64,000 nt of DNA from Paralteromonas sediminis (GCF_003820355.1 NZ_RPOK01000002.1:124001-188000); one strand, 5' to 3'. Shown: positions 34,397-43,994, counted from the first letter of the stretch. Made by a program: numbers and translations. Notes: generated by a model from the letters alone, not told the origin.

Positions 34397-35076
34397 CAGC
34401 TGAAGACTGGCAAGCAGTCCAGCTGACTGCGTTACTAGCGGCTGTTAGCAGTCTACTTTTGCTGGCCTTTGCGCTGCCATTTTCATGGTGGTTGGCACAC
34501 TGGCATAATCGTATGAAACCCATAGTTCTTGCATTCATAGCATTGCCTTTGGTTATGCCTCCTACTGTACTTGGGTTTTATTTGTTGGTGGCCTTTTCGC
34601 CTAACCACCCTTTCGGCGCTATGTGGCAGTCATGGTTTGGTAGTCCGCTCACTTTTTCTTTTACCGGTCTGGTGCTTGGCTCAATGGTATATTCACTGCC
34701 TTTTGCTGTGCAGCCCCTGTACTCAGGATTTAGTCAGTTTAATCATCAGTTGCTGGCAGAGGCCAAAGTACTTCACATTTCAAAGTCTACTTTATGGCGA
34801 CGAGTGATTTTACCCGCTTGTTTGCCTGCAATTCTGGTCTCTTTGGGGTTGAGTTTCGCCCATACATTAGGCGAATTTGGTGTGGTATTAATGATTGGCG
34901 GCAGTATCCCGGGTGAAACTCGTGTCGTGTCCATTGCATTATTCGAGCACGTGGAATCGCTCAATTTTACTCAGGCTCACCAACTGGCGGCGGTACTAAC
35001 CGGCTTTTCATTTTTCATGTTGATGCTGTTGTATTCCAGCGGACGTAAGAGGCGTGTAGCATGGAATTGGACTTAA
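34393..35076 (+). CDS. modB: Molybdate ABC transporter permease ModB
   Basis: ModB, a 227-residue inner-membrane permease with about five or six helices and the binding-protein-dependent EAA loop (VLHISKSTLWRRVILPACLPAIL, quoted in part: LWRRVILPACLP). FGVVLMIGGSIPGETRV near 163-180 is typical of ModB. The gene starts in the modA stop, and modC starts inside its 3' end (16-nt overlap). Confidence 0.94.
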   Translation: MTAEDWQAVQLTALLAAVSSLLLLAFALPFSWWLAHWHNRMKPIVLAFIALPLVMPPTVLGFYLLVAFSPNHPFGAMWQSWFGSPLTFSFTGLVLGSMVYSLPFAVQPLYSGFSQFNHQLLAEAKVLHISKSTLWRRVILPACLPAILVSLGLSFAHTLGEFGVVLMIGGSIPGETRVVSIALFEHVESLNFTQAHQLAAVLTGFSFFMLMLLYSSGRKRRVAWNWT

Positions 35077-36089
35077 CAATTGTGCGCGACACTGCCATGT
35101 TGGGCCGGGTCGCTGTCCAGTTTAAAGAAAAGGTAGCCACTGTCGGTATATTTGGCGTGTCGGGCGCGGGAAAGAGCACCTTGCTATCCGCCATTGCTGG
35201 ACTACTTCCTTCTTCAACAGGTCAACTTAATTGGGATGGTCACACAATCAGCCCTGCAACAACGAGTCCTTTATTGAGCCTCGTTTTTCAACGTCCTGCA
35301 CTTTTCCCGCACATGACTATTGGCGAGCAATTGCATATGGTTGCGGCTCGTCCTTTACGCAGATTGAGCGCAGTTTCTGATATCAGTGAAGGTTGTCAGA
35401 TAAGCCATCTCCTAAACAAAAGGCCTCACCAGCTCTCGGGCGGTGAGACACAACGGGCAGGTCTTGCCCGTGCGCTTTCCTATGGTCCGTCGGTGTTACT
35501 ACTCGATGAACCTTTTAGTGCATTGGATTGGGACACTAGAATTCAGCTACAGCAATATTTGCGTGCGTGGCAGAATAAACACGACGTAAACATAATTATG
35601 GTTTCTCATCAGCTGGAGGATTTGTCAGCTTATTGTGATGGTTTAATTAAGTTTGATGGATTTGAAGCGGTTGATTTTGGTTCGAGTGATCAGGTTCTAC
35701 AGCGGCACTTTCACGGTGCTGCGCCTGACGAGCAGGTCTCGGTGATCAGAGGAAAACTGCTAGAAGTAAATTCCGAAAGCAATGCTGTGGCTTTGGAGGT
35801 AGAAGGGGTAACCATCCAGGTTAAGTCGGCTATCACTCATCGTGGGCATGGCACATTTATTCTCCACCCCCAACAGATTATTACAGACCGCTCTGATGGC
35901 GTGCATCCGTCTTTGCTTAATGCCTTAATTGGCGAGGTTGTGAGTATCACTGGTACGCAAGATGGCAATAAACTTGTTGGTATCAAAGTAGGCGAGACCG
36001 CATTACTCGCTGCGGTTAATAAGCTCGCTTTTGAACGTAAACCTTTTGTTGTGGGGGAGTCAATCACTGCACGATTCGGTGTGGTGTAA
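35061..36089 (+). CDS. modC: Molybdate ABC transporter ATP-binding protein ModC
   Basis: ModC, 342 residues. The ABC domain has Walker A FGVSGAGKST (about 31-40), the signature LSGGETQR and Walker B VLLLDEPFSALDWD. The C-terminal part (about 225-342) contains a molybdate-binding TOBE (MOP) domain. The overall length matches E. coli ModC (352). It ends the moaB-modC operon, and its stop is just 8 nt from the stop of the convergent GH17 gene, with no clear hairpin between them. Confidence 0.95.
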   Translation: MELDLTIVRDTAMLGRVAVQFKEKVATVGIFGVSGAGKSTLLSAIAGLLPSSTGQLNWDGHTISPATTSPLLSLVFQRPALFPHMTIGEQLHMVAARPLRRLSAVSDISEGCQISHLLNKRPHQLSGGETQRAGLARALSYGPSVLLLDEPFSALDWDTRIQLQQYLRAWQNKHDVNIIMVSHQLEDLSAYCDGLIKFDGFEAVDFGSSDQVLQRHFHGAAPDEQVSVIRGKLLEVNSESNAVALEVEGVTIQVKSAITHRGHGTFILHPQQIITDRSDGVHPSLLNALIGEVVSITGTQDGNKLVGIKVGETALLAAVNKLAFERKPFVVGESITARFGVV

Positions 36090-36097
36090 CAACCCCA

Positions 36098-36982
36098 TTA
36101 CTCATCCCAAAATTTGGTTTCACCGTCCTTGTCCCATAGCCCCCAATAAGCACCCACATCGCCTTCTGCATCCACTTTCCAAGCTTCGTCAAAGGCCGAA
36201 AAATAAAATAAATCAATGTTGTTTTGTTCGGTCCACTCACAAGCCTGAATAAAATACCGCATGGCAAATTCTTCAGAGGGTTGTGCTTGGCCTTCCAGAG
36301 AGCCTTTGTTTGGCCAACCTGTTTCACTGATGATCACGGGCCGTTCACCTGCAATCGCTTTCGCCCGGTAGTACATATCTCGCATGTAGATATGCGCATG
36401 CTCGATAGAGTAACCTTCCCAGAACGGGTAACAGTTGGCAAATAATACGTCGCAGACGTCAGCGACCTGTGGAAAATCTTCAAACAGATAGTAAGCGTCA
36501 ACGTAGCCAACGGGGATATGTGGTACGGCTTTTTTAACGCGTTGGATGTAGTCAATGAGTTGTTCTGGCGTTAACTCTTCTCTCAATAACACTTCGTTGC
36601 CAACGGCCAGCAGATTGACATCTCCGCGTTTGGCTAGCTCGATGCCTTTTTCAATCTCAATGTCATTGTTTTCAAGGTCTTCATCAAGCCACACTCCTAC
36701 TAGTGTTTTGAGCCCTTGGTCTTTGGCAAGGGCAGGGATTCGTTCATTACCCTGTGTACAGGAGAAGGTCCGAACCCAGCGGCAGTGATTTGAGATCACT
36801 GCCAAACGACTGCTTATTTGTTCATCGGTAAGTGCTGAACCAGGGCCTTGTCCTTCTAGATAAGGGCTAAAACATAAACCGTGCAGCTTTTGCTGCATGA
36901 TTTCTTTAATGCGCTCTCGCGGGTTATCTGTACCCGCAAAAACATGGCCGCGTCGCTTTTTATATGGGTTCATACGAGACAT
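36098..36982 (-). CDS. GH17 family beta-1,3-glucanase-like enzyme, no signal peptide
   Basis: A 294-residue TIM-barrel glycoside hydrolase of family 17, whose bacterial members act on beta-1,3-glucans such as laminarin. The acid/base glutamate is in AVGNE (Glu130) and the nucleophile in ISETGWP (Glu220), both at the expected strand ends. The N-terminus (MSRMNPYKKRRG) is basic and not a signal peptide, so I expect a cytoplasmic enzyme. AGGAG 8 nt before ATG 36982 supports this start. The gene follows the giant phosphorylase by 11 nt on the same strand, so the two are co-transcribed and probably act on the same imported oligosaccharides. Confidence 0.82.
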   Translation of the reverse strand: MSRMNPYKKRRGHVFAGTDNPRERIKEIMQQKLHGLCFSPYLEGQGPGSALTDEQISSRLAVISNHCRWVRTFSCTQGNERIPALAKDQGLKTLVGVWLDEDLENNDIEIEKGIELAKRGDVNLLAVGNEVLLREELTPEQLIDYIQRVKKAVPHIPVGYVDAYYLFEDFPQVADVCDVLFANCYPFWEGYSIEHAHIYMRDMYYRAKAIAGERPVIISETGWPNKGSLEGQAQPSEEFAMRYFIQACEWTEQNNIDLFYFSAFDEAWKVDAEGDVGAYWGLWDKDGETKFWDE

Positions 36983-36993
36983 GAAGTTAACTC

Positions 36994-39900
36994 CTACGCA
37001 CTCTGCTTAAATAAGTGTGCTGTTGGCACTGAAACCGTAATTTTCTTTATAGTATTGTTGCGTAAAAACAGGGCTTTACTCGTTTCTACGTCAAGTTTTC
37101 CATGCTCCGCATTGATAGTACCGCGATCAACAGTGTCAACTTGAGCGGTCAACCCTGAACTGCCTTCATGCAGTCGGTAGATGATAGGTACCTGACACCA
37201 GGTAAAGGCTAAACTACCGGGTTCTAAAGTGAGCTTTTGCCAGTCTCCGTTAACATCAAGGTATTCAAAATCGGTTTGTGATGTTACGAATTCCTGCTGT
37301 CTAAGTAAAAACGGATTGAATGTCACAGCACCTTCTTCAACAAAACAGCCCAGCTCATTCAGACGAGTTAACAACTCTTCTTTTACCTGTCCAGTCATAC
37401 CGGGCTGTTGGGCACCTGCATGTTTTGGAGTATGCGAATAGGGGTCGGTTGGGAATGCACCGTACTCTTCAGGTGTTTTATTAAAGCCAATGCCTTCTCG
37501 AATGCGGTAATAGTAATCACCTAATGCTTGTGTAACATCATCCATACAACGGTTCTGCATACTGTCTATCACGCATTCTTGGGCTGCCAGCAGCAGTTTT
37601 GAGACCATATGCCAGTAAATACAACCCAAACCCTCGAAGCCAAACATGCCACCCGAGCGACCGGTAAAGGCGTTGTGATTAAATACTGATTCAAATATTT
37701 CTTGCAACTCAGCAAGTGTTTCTGCGTTGGCCAGACTAGGATAATCCTCTGCAATACTGGCATATTTTTCAGCGAGTACGCCAGCATTAGCAATGTCACT
37801 GTTGAAGCGATAGTGACCTTTTGCATCCTGTTTAATAAGTCGTGTATCACCTGCTTTAAGCATCGTCGTGATCAAATCAATTGATTGTACTCTGTCGCTT
37901 GGAATACAGTTCTTACTTAAGAAGGAGGCTTGTTTCCGATCAGGATAGAGCATAAAGGTTTTTTGATCGTCTCTATACATGTCACTGGAAAACAGGCTCT
38001 GTAGTACTGGTAATGCCTGCTCGGCACTCAACGCGCCAGAACTCAATGCTGCTACTTGGCCTTCAAGCATGGGGTACAAGTGCTTCACATTGAGCGAATT
38101 GTCATCAACAGTGAGTGTGTTATAGGCATGGTATAAGCCGTCTTTTTCCAAATTGTATTCGATACTGTGCTGGATGAGTGTTGTTGCTTGTTTGCACAAC
38201 GCTATCGCGGCAGAAATATCAGTACTTACTTTGGTTAACTGAGGTGATGCGCTGTAAACAGATTGTCTGAATTTACTGGCTGACTGACCTAAACGTTGCA
38301 AAACACTGTGTTGCAATTCGCTGGAGACCCTTTTATCTGTCAATTGCGTTGCGGCATCTGCCAGTATATCGGTGGTTTCTTGCAACCAAGTAGCAACTTG
38401 CTGAGTAAGCTGATAGTGGGTGTTACCTTGCTCATGCTCTCGTTCCAATAGCTTAATCATAAAGTCGAGATAACGATTGGTATAATAAAGCGTGACCATA
38501 GACAACCCTTGGCCAACCAGGGCATTGTTTGCATCATTCCACTCGGGACGCTGTGTATTTAGCCAGATTCCGCCATCAATAACCAAGTTACTGAGTTTGG
38601 TCAGTAAAGGCACTAACAGCTTTTCAAACAAGTTCACTTGGTACACAGCGTTATTGCTATTTAAAATAAGCTTTCCGTCGGCCCCCATATCAGCAACACG
38701 CTGGTCTATCAGGTGCGCCAACTGTTCGTCAAATAGCACGGTATCTTTTGGATTTTTTACAATCTGCTCGTAGTCTTTAATGCGATAAGGCACATTGGCA
38801 TAACAATAACGCTCAGCATTCAAGAGCTCACTAAGTTGACCAGGCCAAAATTTGTCAGATAGCTCTAGTAATTTGAGCAGATAGATAATCTGGTGATCAC
38901 CCCAATAGCCAATGTAACTCCATGGATCATCGGGTTCTTCTACCTCCCAATCAATACCTTGCTTGGTAATGCGGTAGGGGTTGTAGCCATCAATGGTTGA
39001 TGCATTGACGAACTTGGCGATAACTGCGTCAATAAAAGCAGGGTAGCTTAATGCCAAGGCTTCCCAGTTCTGAAAAATATCTCGCCAGTTTCCTTGGTAA
39101 GACAACAAAGGGGCGCCCAATTCATCTTTTAGCTCTATGGCAAATTGATTCCACGGACGGCTAGGGTCGCCATGACGCCGGCCAAATGTAATGGGAAGGT
39201 ATTCACTCAATAGACGTTGTAACTGGGGGTCGCCACTCTCTTTTGCGACCGCGTCTAAACGAGATAAGTCAAACACATCTGGCAGGCTATTTAAACGCAC
39301 TTTATTAGCTTCAAACACGTATTTGTTAAAGTGCTTGATGGTTTTGATGATATCAGACTTAGTGATACTGTATTGATCGGCGAATATGCCACCGCGCAAC
39401 ACATTAAACAGTGTATTTGCATAATGGTGAAGTGCGACTTCAGGCTCGCCAGTAGTCTGAAAGCCATCAGATGCTGCCATTATTCTGGCAAGGTTGTCGC
39501 TACCTTTCTCGTAGGACGCATCCAGGTCTTTTTGCACTGTATCTGGTGAGGCTAACGCTTGCTGTAAACTGACGATGTCCGCTTGGTCCTGTTCCACATC
39601 AACGACCAATGTCCAGCTTTGCTGTTCACCGGCTGCAAGTGTGACGGAGTGATTTACCAAGTAGGCGCCTCTCACTCCTCGGGAGCTCGTCATCGCGTTT
39701 ATTGTTGCGCCGGATTTAAACAGCGTGACAGCTTGACTGTCTAGACTCACTGTGGCGTCGGGTATACCAGTACAAAAAATGGTAGTCGCTCTTAGCGCTT
39801 CCACCGGTTCTGCTCGGTCTGTTATCGCAGAATATAGGGTGTACAAGGCTAACTTGTTGTGCGGATCCATTTCTGTCCATTTATAGGCATCCACTAAGTT

Positions 39901-40464
39901 ACTTGATTGCGTTTGCGTGAATCTTGGCGTGCCAGCGGGCAGTACATTTTGTAAGCCGTCCAAAAATTCTAGTTGGACGTCGTCTTCATTATTATTGACA
40001 AGTTCACAAATTCGGCAGAGTCCAAATTGTTCTGAAAATCGCCACGTGTAGGCAAAGGTTAACCCTAGGTCGTGATTGATTTCTTCAAATCGCAATACGT
40101 TGCCCAGTGCACTTTTATACAAGTGTTGCGAACACGCGTATTCACTACTGTGTTCTGGGTTGAAAGGTTGCCAAAGCTGAGACTGGCCGTTATGTCCATG
40201 CTTTCGGATGAGCGTTTTGGGGCCAGAGTGCGGCGTGCTCTCGTAAATTTTGTCTACCGTTATATAAGGAAAGACGGCAGTGTCAGGCGATACTCGTCCC
40301 ATGGTAACGCCACCATTTGAGGCAGCAAACAGCCAGTGGTCTTGATCAGATATCAGACTAATGAAAAAAGGAGGCATCTGATCAACGTGTTCAATTTTAT
40401 AAAATGACTCACCATTGATGCTGGTAAAAGTGCCTGACGTTTTAATGTGTAAGCTGTCTGTCAT
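36994..40464 (-). CDS. Giant GH-Q-clan phosphorylase, probable beta-1,3-glucan phosphorylase (GH149/GH161-like)
   Basis: A 1156-residue protein without a signal peptide. Its layout is that of large GH94-related phosphorylases: an N-terminal beta-sandwich with SISDQDHW-type strands, then an (alpha/alpha) barrel. Conserved-looking segments are GNWRDIFQNWEAL, DGYNPYRITKQGIDWEV, WSYIGYWGDHQIIYLL, GRSGGMFGFEGLGCIYWH and a late QQPGMTGQVKEELL. The length and context (next to GH17 and GH16 genes) point to the GH149 or GH161 beta-1,3-glucan phosphorylases, which release glucose-1-phosphate. I cannot tell these families apart by eye, nor name the catalytic Asp with certainty. A cytoplasmic phosphorylase would save ATP when laminarin oligosaccharides are used. 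Confidence 0.7.
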   Translation of the reverse strand: MTDSLHIKTSGTFTSINGESFYKIEHVDQMPPFFISLISDQDHWLFAASNGGVTMGRVSPDTAVFPYITVDKIYESTPHSGPKTLIRKHGHNGQSQLWQPFNPEHSSEYACSQHLYKSALGNVLRFEEINHDLGLTFAYTWRFSEQFGLCRICELVNNNEDDVQLEFLDGLQNVLPAGTPRFTQTQSSNLVDAYKWTEMDPHNKLALYTLYSAITDRAEPVEALRATTIFCTGIPDATVSLDSQAVTLFKSGATINAMTSSRGVRGAYLVNHSVTLAAGEQQSWTLVVDVEQDQADIVSLQQALASPDTVQKDLDASYEKGSDNLARIMAASDGFQTTGEPEVALHHYANTLFNVLRGGIFADQYSITKSDIIKTIKHFNKYVFEANKVRLNSLPDVFDLSRLDAVAKESGDPQLQRLLSEYLPITFGRRHGDPSRPWNQFAIELKDELGAPLLSYQGNWRDIFQNWEALALSYPAFIDAVIAKFVNASTIDGYNPYRITKQGIDWEVEEPDDPWSYIGYWGDHQIIYLLKLLELSDKFWPGQLSELLNAERYCYANVPYRIKDYEQIVKNPKDTVLFDEQLAHLIDQRVADMGADGKLILNSNNAVYQVNLFEKLLVPLLTKLSNLVIDGGIWLNTQRPEWNDANNALVGQGLSMVTLYYTNRYLDFMIKLLEREHEQGNTHYQLTQQVATWLQETTDILADAATQLTDKRVSSELQHSVLQRLGQSASKFRQSVYSASPQLTKVSTDISAAIALCKQATTLIQHSIEYNLEKDGLYHAYNTLTVDDNSLNVKHLYPMLEGQVAALSSGALSAEQALPVLQSLFSSDMYRDDQKTFMLYPDRKQASFLSKNCIPSDRVQSIDLITTMLKAGDTRLIKQDAKGHYRFNSDIANAGVLAEKYASIAEDYPSLANAETLAELQEIFESVFNHNAFTGRSGGMFGFEGLGCIYWHMVSKLLLAAQECVIDSMQNRCMDDVTQALGDYYYRIREGIGFNKTPEEYGAFPTDPYSHTPKHAGAQQPGMTGQVKEELLTRLNELGCFVEEGAVTFNPFLLRQQEFVTSQTDFEYLDVNGDWQKLTLEPGSLAFTWCQVPIIYRLHEGSSGLTAQVDTVDRGTINAEHGKLDVETSKALFLRNNTIKKITVSVPTAHLFKQSA

Positions 40465-40483
40465 AAGTCATGCGCATGTAATA

Positions 40484-40489
40484 ATTATA
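40484..40489 (-). promoter_or_regulatory. Possible -10 box for the phosphorylase gene
   Basis: On the minus strand TATAAT lies 20 nt before the ATG of the phosphorylase gene, within an AT-rich stretch. No good -35 hexamer is seen 16-18 nt further upstream, and there is no clear Shine-Dalgarno sequence. If it is used, the leader would be only about 10-15 nt and would include a GCGC-centred palindrome (ATGCGCAT). Confidence 0.3.
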
Positions 40490-40621
40490 TTGATCGATAA
40501 ACCTAGTGATACGGTCGTGTAAAGCAAATTAAACTCGCCAAGTCGGACTCTTCTTGCGATTAAATGCGCAGTCATCTTCTTAAGCGAAATATCACTGTTT
40601 TTGTCTTTTGAAATCTAAAAA

Positions 40622-40651
40622 AAAAGCCCTTTACAAAGGTAAAGGGCTTTT
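40622..40651. terminator. Bidirectional rho-independent terminator between GH16 and phosphorylase genes
   Basis: A perfect 13-bp stem (40622-40634 with 40639-40651, core AGCCCTTTAC/GTAAAGGGCT) closes a 4-nt loop. It is flanked by A residues on the left and T residues on the right, so it can work in both directions. On the minus strand it ends the GH16 transcript about 55 nt after that gene's stop, so the phosphorylase-GH17 pair must use a separate promoter. Confidence 0.88.
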
Positions 40652-40706
40652 GGTTTTTAGGCGACTGAGAAGCGACCAAAATACTCTGATCGCCAACTTA
40701 GTCGTA

Positions 40707-43700
40707 TTACTGTTTCTCCATGATGAAGCGCCACCACACGCCAGCACCAGATTCAATGTCTACGGTCATGCGTGAATTGTCATCGGAAAACTCAACCATA
40801 TAAACGGTGGTTGCTGTGACTGTACCGCCATTGCCCAGCTCACCATCATTAACAGCCTTGGGAATGCCAACGTATCCACCTACACCATTGATGGTCAGCA
40901 TGCCATTGTCCATGTCCAATTCCCAAGTATATTCACCCGCGCCATCATGGGGAGCGACAGGGGTGCCGCACTCTTCACCGGTTACTCCCTGCCAAGCTTC
41001 AAGCCAAGTATCATCGCCAAGCACGTTGTCAAAGGTGCCGTCTTCCATAAAGACATAGTCGTCGTCATAGAAGCAAGCTCTGGTGGTAACGCCTGCGTCA
41101 TCAATCGCCCACCAGCTTATGTCGCCCATTGCCGGACCTACACCTAGTGAGTTGGCCTCAGGGGCAACCCGCCATGTACCTACGATAGGTGGCGCCTCAG
41201 GAAGTGGCTCTGGTTGGACGGTTTTGATCATTCTGTAGCGCCACCACACACCAGGACCAGCTTCAATATCGATTACCACAGTGTTGTCATCTTCCCACAT
41301 GACATCATAAGTCACGTTCGGTGGTACAGATACACCAGGCAATTCACCCGCATTGACGGCTTTTGGTATACCCATGTAGCCACCCAGCCCGTCGATGAAG
41401 AGAGTACCAGTATCTTCAGTGTCTTCGGTGTATGTCCAGGTATAATCGCCGGCGCCGTCATGAGGAGCAACTGGCGCACCACACTCTTCACCCGTTACAC
41501 CCTGCCATGCTTCCAGCCAGGTATCATCGCCGAGGACGTTATCGAACGTACCGTCACGGTCAAATACGTACTTATCATCATAGAAGCAAGCCCGTGTTGT
41601 TACACCTGCATCATCGATTGACCACCAACTGATGTCGCCTTGTGCAGGACCTACTCCTAACGACCCAGCTACTGGTTCTACTTGCCACGTTCCTGCGAAT
41701 GTACGTTCAGGTGCAGGACCTGGGTTTCCAAAGCTTTCCAGTTTTTGCATGACAAACTGCCACCATACACCTGTGCCAGCCTCAATAGTCACAATCATTC
41801 GGTCGTTGCCAACCTCTTCAATTTGATAGGTCACATTGGGTGGAGTTGGCACTGCTGGTAATTCGCCTGCGTTTACGGCTTTTGGTATTCCTACATATGA
41901 TCCAAATCCATCAATCAGCAAAGTTCCAGCATCAGCATCATAGCTCCACGAACCTGTAGTCATGCCGTCATGAGGCGAGACAGGTGTACCACAGTTTTCT
42001 GGGTTTCCACCTTGCCACTCTTCAAGCCAGGTATCATCGCCAAGTACATTTTGGAATGTACCATCTTCGTTGAATACGTAAGTATCATCATAGAAGCATG
42101 AGCGGTCTGATACGCCTTGATCATCAATGGCAAACCAGGTGATATCTCCCTTCGCAGGACCGACACCCAAAGAGCCAGCTTCTGGCGCTACTGCCCATAC
42201 ACCTTCAAGTGCAAATGGACCTTCGATGGGAGGCGCAGGTGGAACAGGGGCTGAAATACCACACCCTCCAGGGCTACCGCATGACAAGGTGATATTGTCA
42301 ATTAACACATCTGCTGCACCCGTGGGTTCGAAGACGAACATGCTTTGAATTGAGCTGGTATCCAGTGGGCTAAAGCCTTCGCCACGGAAAGCTATTAGGT
42401 CATTGACCTTCACGCTTACCGTTGTCCACGTATTAGCAGCGAAGCTGTCAGCATCCAAACTCACCTGGCCAAGAGCAGGATAGCCACTGTCCATCTTAAC
42501 GAGGAACTCACTGTCCGCTTCTGCACTTCTTACATAAATATCAAAACGAAGCTCGCCCGCGTGCAACTCAGCAAAGTTAGGATTGTTACCCATGCCAAAT
42601 AATTCGATAGGTTCTACTACCGGATTGATTGAGATGTTACCGCTGTTGGAGGTGACTACTTCAATGACATTTCCGCGGCCATCAAACGGCACTTCTGCAA
42701 AAGAGAGCGCGCCATCATTATTCCAGAAAGAGTTAAGCGCAAGAGGACGTTCAAATAGTTCACCGACAATTGTCCAGCTGTATGTAGCGGGTTCATCAAT
42801 GTAAATATCAAAAGATTCAGTGACCGGGCGTAATGGATCTGGCGTCTCTAAGTCTGGATTGACGTTTGAGTTACACCCTTTACCGTCTGGTGTATCGTAT
42901 GAACAGCGGTAAACGCGAACATAATCCACTTCCAGTTCACCGGGTAAAGATGAATCTTCAACTAGGTTTCCAGTGAGATTTCCACCCACAGCCAAGTTGA
43001 GGATCAAATAGAACTCGGTATCAAATGGGGCGCCATCTTCAGCGAGTTCATAGGTTTCTTTAGCGTCATTATAGAAATATGAATAATAGCTATCTGATGT
43101 AATGGTTTTAAAATGAATGTCGTTCACAAAGAACCGAATTTCATTTTGTTCCCATTCAACCGCGTATTCATTGAATTCTGTTGCATCAATCTCAGCAGGC
43201 AGTCTCTCGGAAATAGACTGCTGCAAAGGCCAAGGGAAACCGTGAAACAGGGTTGAGCCTAGGAATTCTGTTTCAGCAACACCGGGATTAGCCGCCTCCA
43301 TAATGTCGATTTCACCGGTGGCTGCCCAGCCGTCAGAACCATAAGGTGAATTGCTAGACAGCATCCAGAATGCACCCCAAAGGCCTTGCCCTGAGGTTGT
43401 CTTAAGCGAAGCCTCAACACGACCGTATTTAAAGTCGAGCTTGCCAGCCGTAGTGATTCTGGACGAGGTGTACGGGAAGCCATCTTGTACGGACTCTGCG
43501 CGAGCGGTAATTTTCAGGGTGCCATCGGACACAGAAGTATTCTGGTCAGTATACCACTGCTGTTCATTGTTACCCCAGCGCTCTAGTCCCCTGTCAGAAC
43601 CGTCTCCGAGATCATAGCCCCAGTTACTGGTGTTAAGTGCGTCGCCGTCAAACTCATCGCTCCACACAAGTTCCCACTCTTCAGTAGGTTCCGGGTAGAA

Positions 43701-43823
43701 TGGTGCAGTTACAGGAGATTCCTTGGTGTCACCGACTGTATCGCCCCCTCCACAAGCTGTTAAAAACAGCCCTGTGGACGCAATCAGTAACGCGTGTGTG
43801 AGTGTTCGTCTACGGTTAGTCAT
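40707..43823 (-). CDS. Secreted GH16 laminarinase-type lipoprotein with three C-terminal repeat modules
   Basis: A 1038-residue surface lipoprotein. The lipobox LTACG puts the lipidated cysteine at residue 24. The GH16 catalytic domain (about 48-308) has the signature GEIDIMEAANPG with nucleophile Glu171, Asp173 and acid/base Glu176. A beta-sandwich resembling a carbohydrate-binding module follows (about 335-515). The C-terminus consists of three copies of one module of about 155 residues (540-694, 710-868, 881-1038). Each copy has SLGVGPA-GD, CFYDD-YVF, NVLGDDTWLE-WQG, a C-PV-PHDG block, GIPKAVN-GEL and a final VWW. The modules look like glucan-binding units but I do not know a name for them. 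The usual substrate of marine GH16 members of this type is laminarin. Confidence 0.9.
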   Translation of the reverse strand: MTNRRRTLTHALLIASTGLFLTACGGGDTVGDTKESPVTAPFYPEPTEEWELVWSDEFDGDALNTSNWGYDLGDGSDRGLERWGNNEQQWYTDQNTSVSDGTLKITARAESVQDGFPYTSSRITTAGKLDFKYGRVEASLKTTSGQGLWGAFWMLSSNSPYGSDGWAATGEIDIMEAANPGVAETEFLGSTLFHGFPWPLQQSISERLPAEIDATEFNEYAVEWEQNEIRFFVNDIHFKTITSDSYYSYFYNDAKETYELAEDGAPFDTEFYLILNLAVGGNLTGNLVEDSSLPGELEVDYVRVYRCSYDTPDGKGCNSNVNPDLETPDPLRPVTESFDIYIDEPATYSWTIVGELFERPLALNSFWNNDGALSFAEVPFDGRGNVIEVVTSNSGNISINPVVEPIELFGMGNNPNFAELHAGELRFDIYVRSAEADSEFLVKMDSGYPALGQVSLDADSFAANTWTTVSVKVNDLIAFRGEGFSPLDTSSIQSMFVFEPTGAADVLIDNITLSCGSPGGCGISAPVPPAPPIEGPFALEGVWAVAPEAGSLGVGPAKGDITWFAIDDQGVSDRSCFYDDTYVFNEDGTFQNVLGDDTWLEEWQGGNPENCGTPVSPHDGMTTGSWSYDADAGTLLIDGFGSYVGIPKAVNAGELPAVPTPPNVTYQIEEVGNDRMIVTIEAGTGVWWQFVMQKLESFGNPGPAPERTFAGTWQVEPVAGSLGVGPAQGDISWWSIDDAGVTTRACFYDDKYVFDRDGTFDNVLGDDTWLEAWQGVTGEECGAPVAPHDGAGDYTWTYTEDTEDTGTLFIDGLGGYMGIPKAVNAGELPGVSVPPNVTYDVMWEDDNTVVIDIEAGPGVWWRYRMIKTVQPEPLPEAPPIVGTWRVAPEANSLGVGPAMGDISWWAIDDAGVTTRACFYDDDYVFMEDGTFDNVLGDDTWLEAWQGVTGEECGTPVAPHDGAGEYTWELDMDNGMLTINGVGGYVGIPKAVNDGELGNGGTVTATTVYMVEFSDDNSRMTVDIESGAGVWWRFIMEKQ
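40710..42206 (-). repeat. Three tandem copies of a ~155-residue module inside the GH16 gene
   Basis: The coding DNA for the GH16 C-terminus is a triplicated unit of about 470 nt: copy 1 at 42206-41742, copy 2 at 41696-41220, copy 3 at 41183-40710. The encoded proteins are highly alike in all three, with copies 2 and 3 closest (both have TTRACFYDD, LEAWQGVTGEECG and PVAPHDGAG). The linkers are Pro/Glu-rich. The pattern fits recent tandem duplication under selection for avidity. Confidence 0.9.
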
Positions 43824-43994
43824 TTTTGTCCTCGTTTCCGATTTTATGCGTGCAACAAAAAGTAAACATTTTGTTAATCATGCAATATATGAGGATGTAA
43901 TTTAATTGTTAATACCTGATTCTCCTATTTGCGGTCAGGTGGGACTAGTCTGGGGTGAAGCGGACTGGGCAGCGTCGACGTAGAATTTTTTAAG

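Noticed and set aside
40807-41632. Several open frames antisense to the GH16 repeats
   Set aside because: They repeat with the module period and lack ribosome sites, so they reflect biased codon use of the sense repeats.
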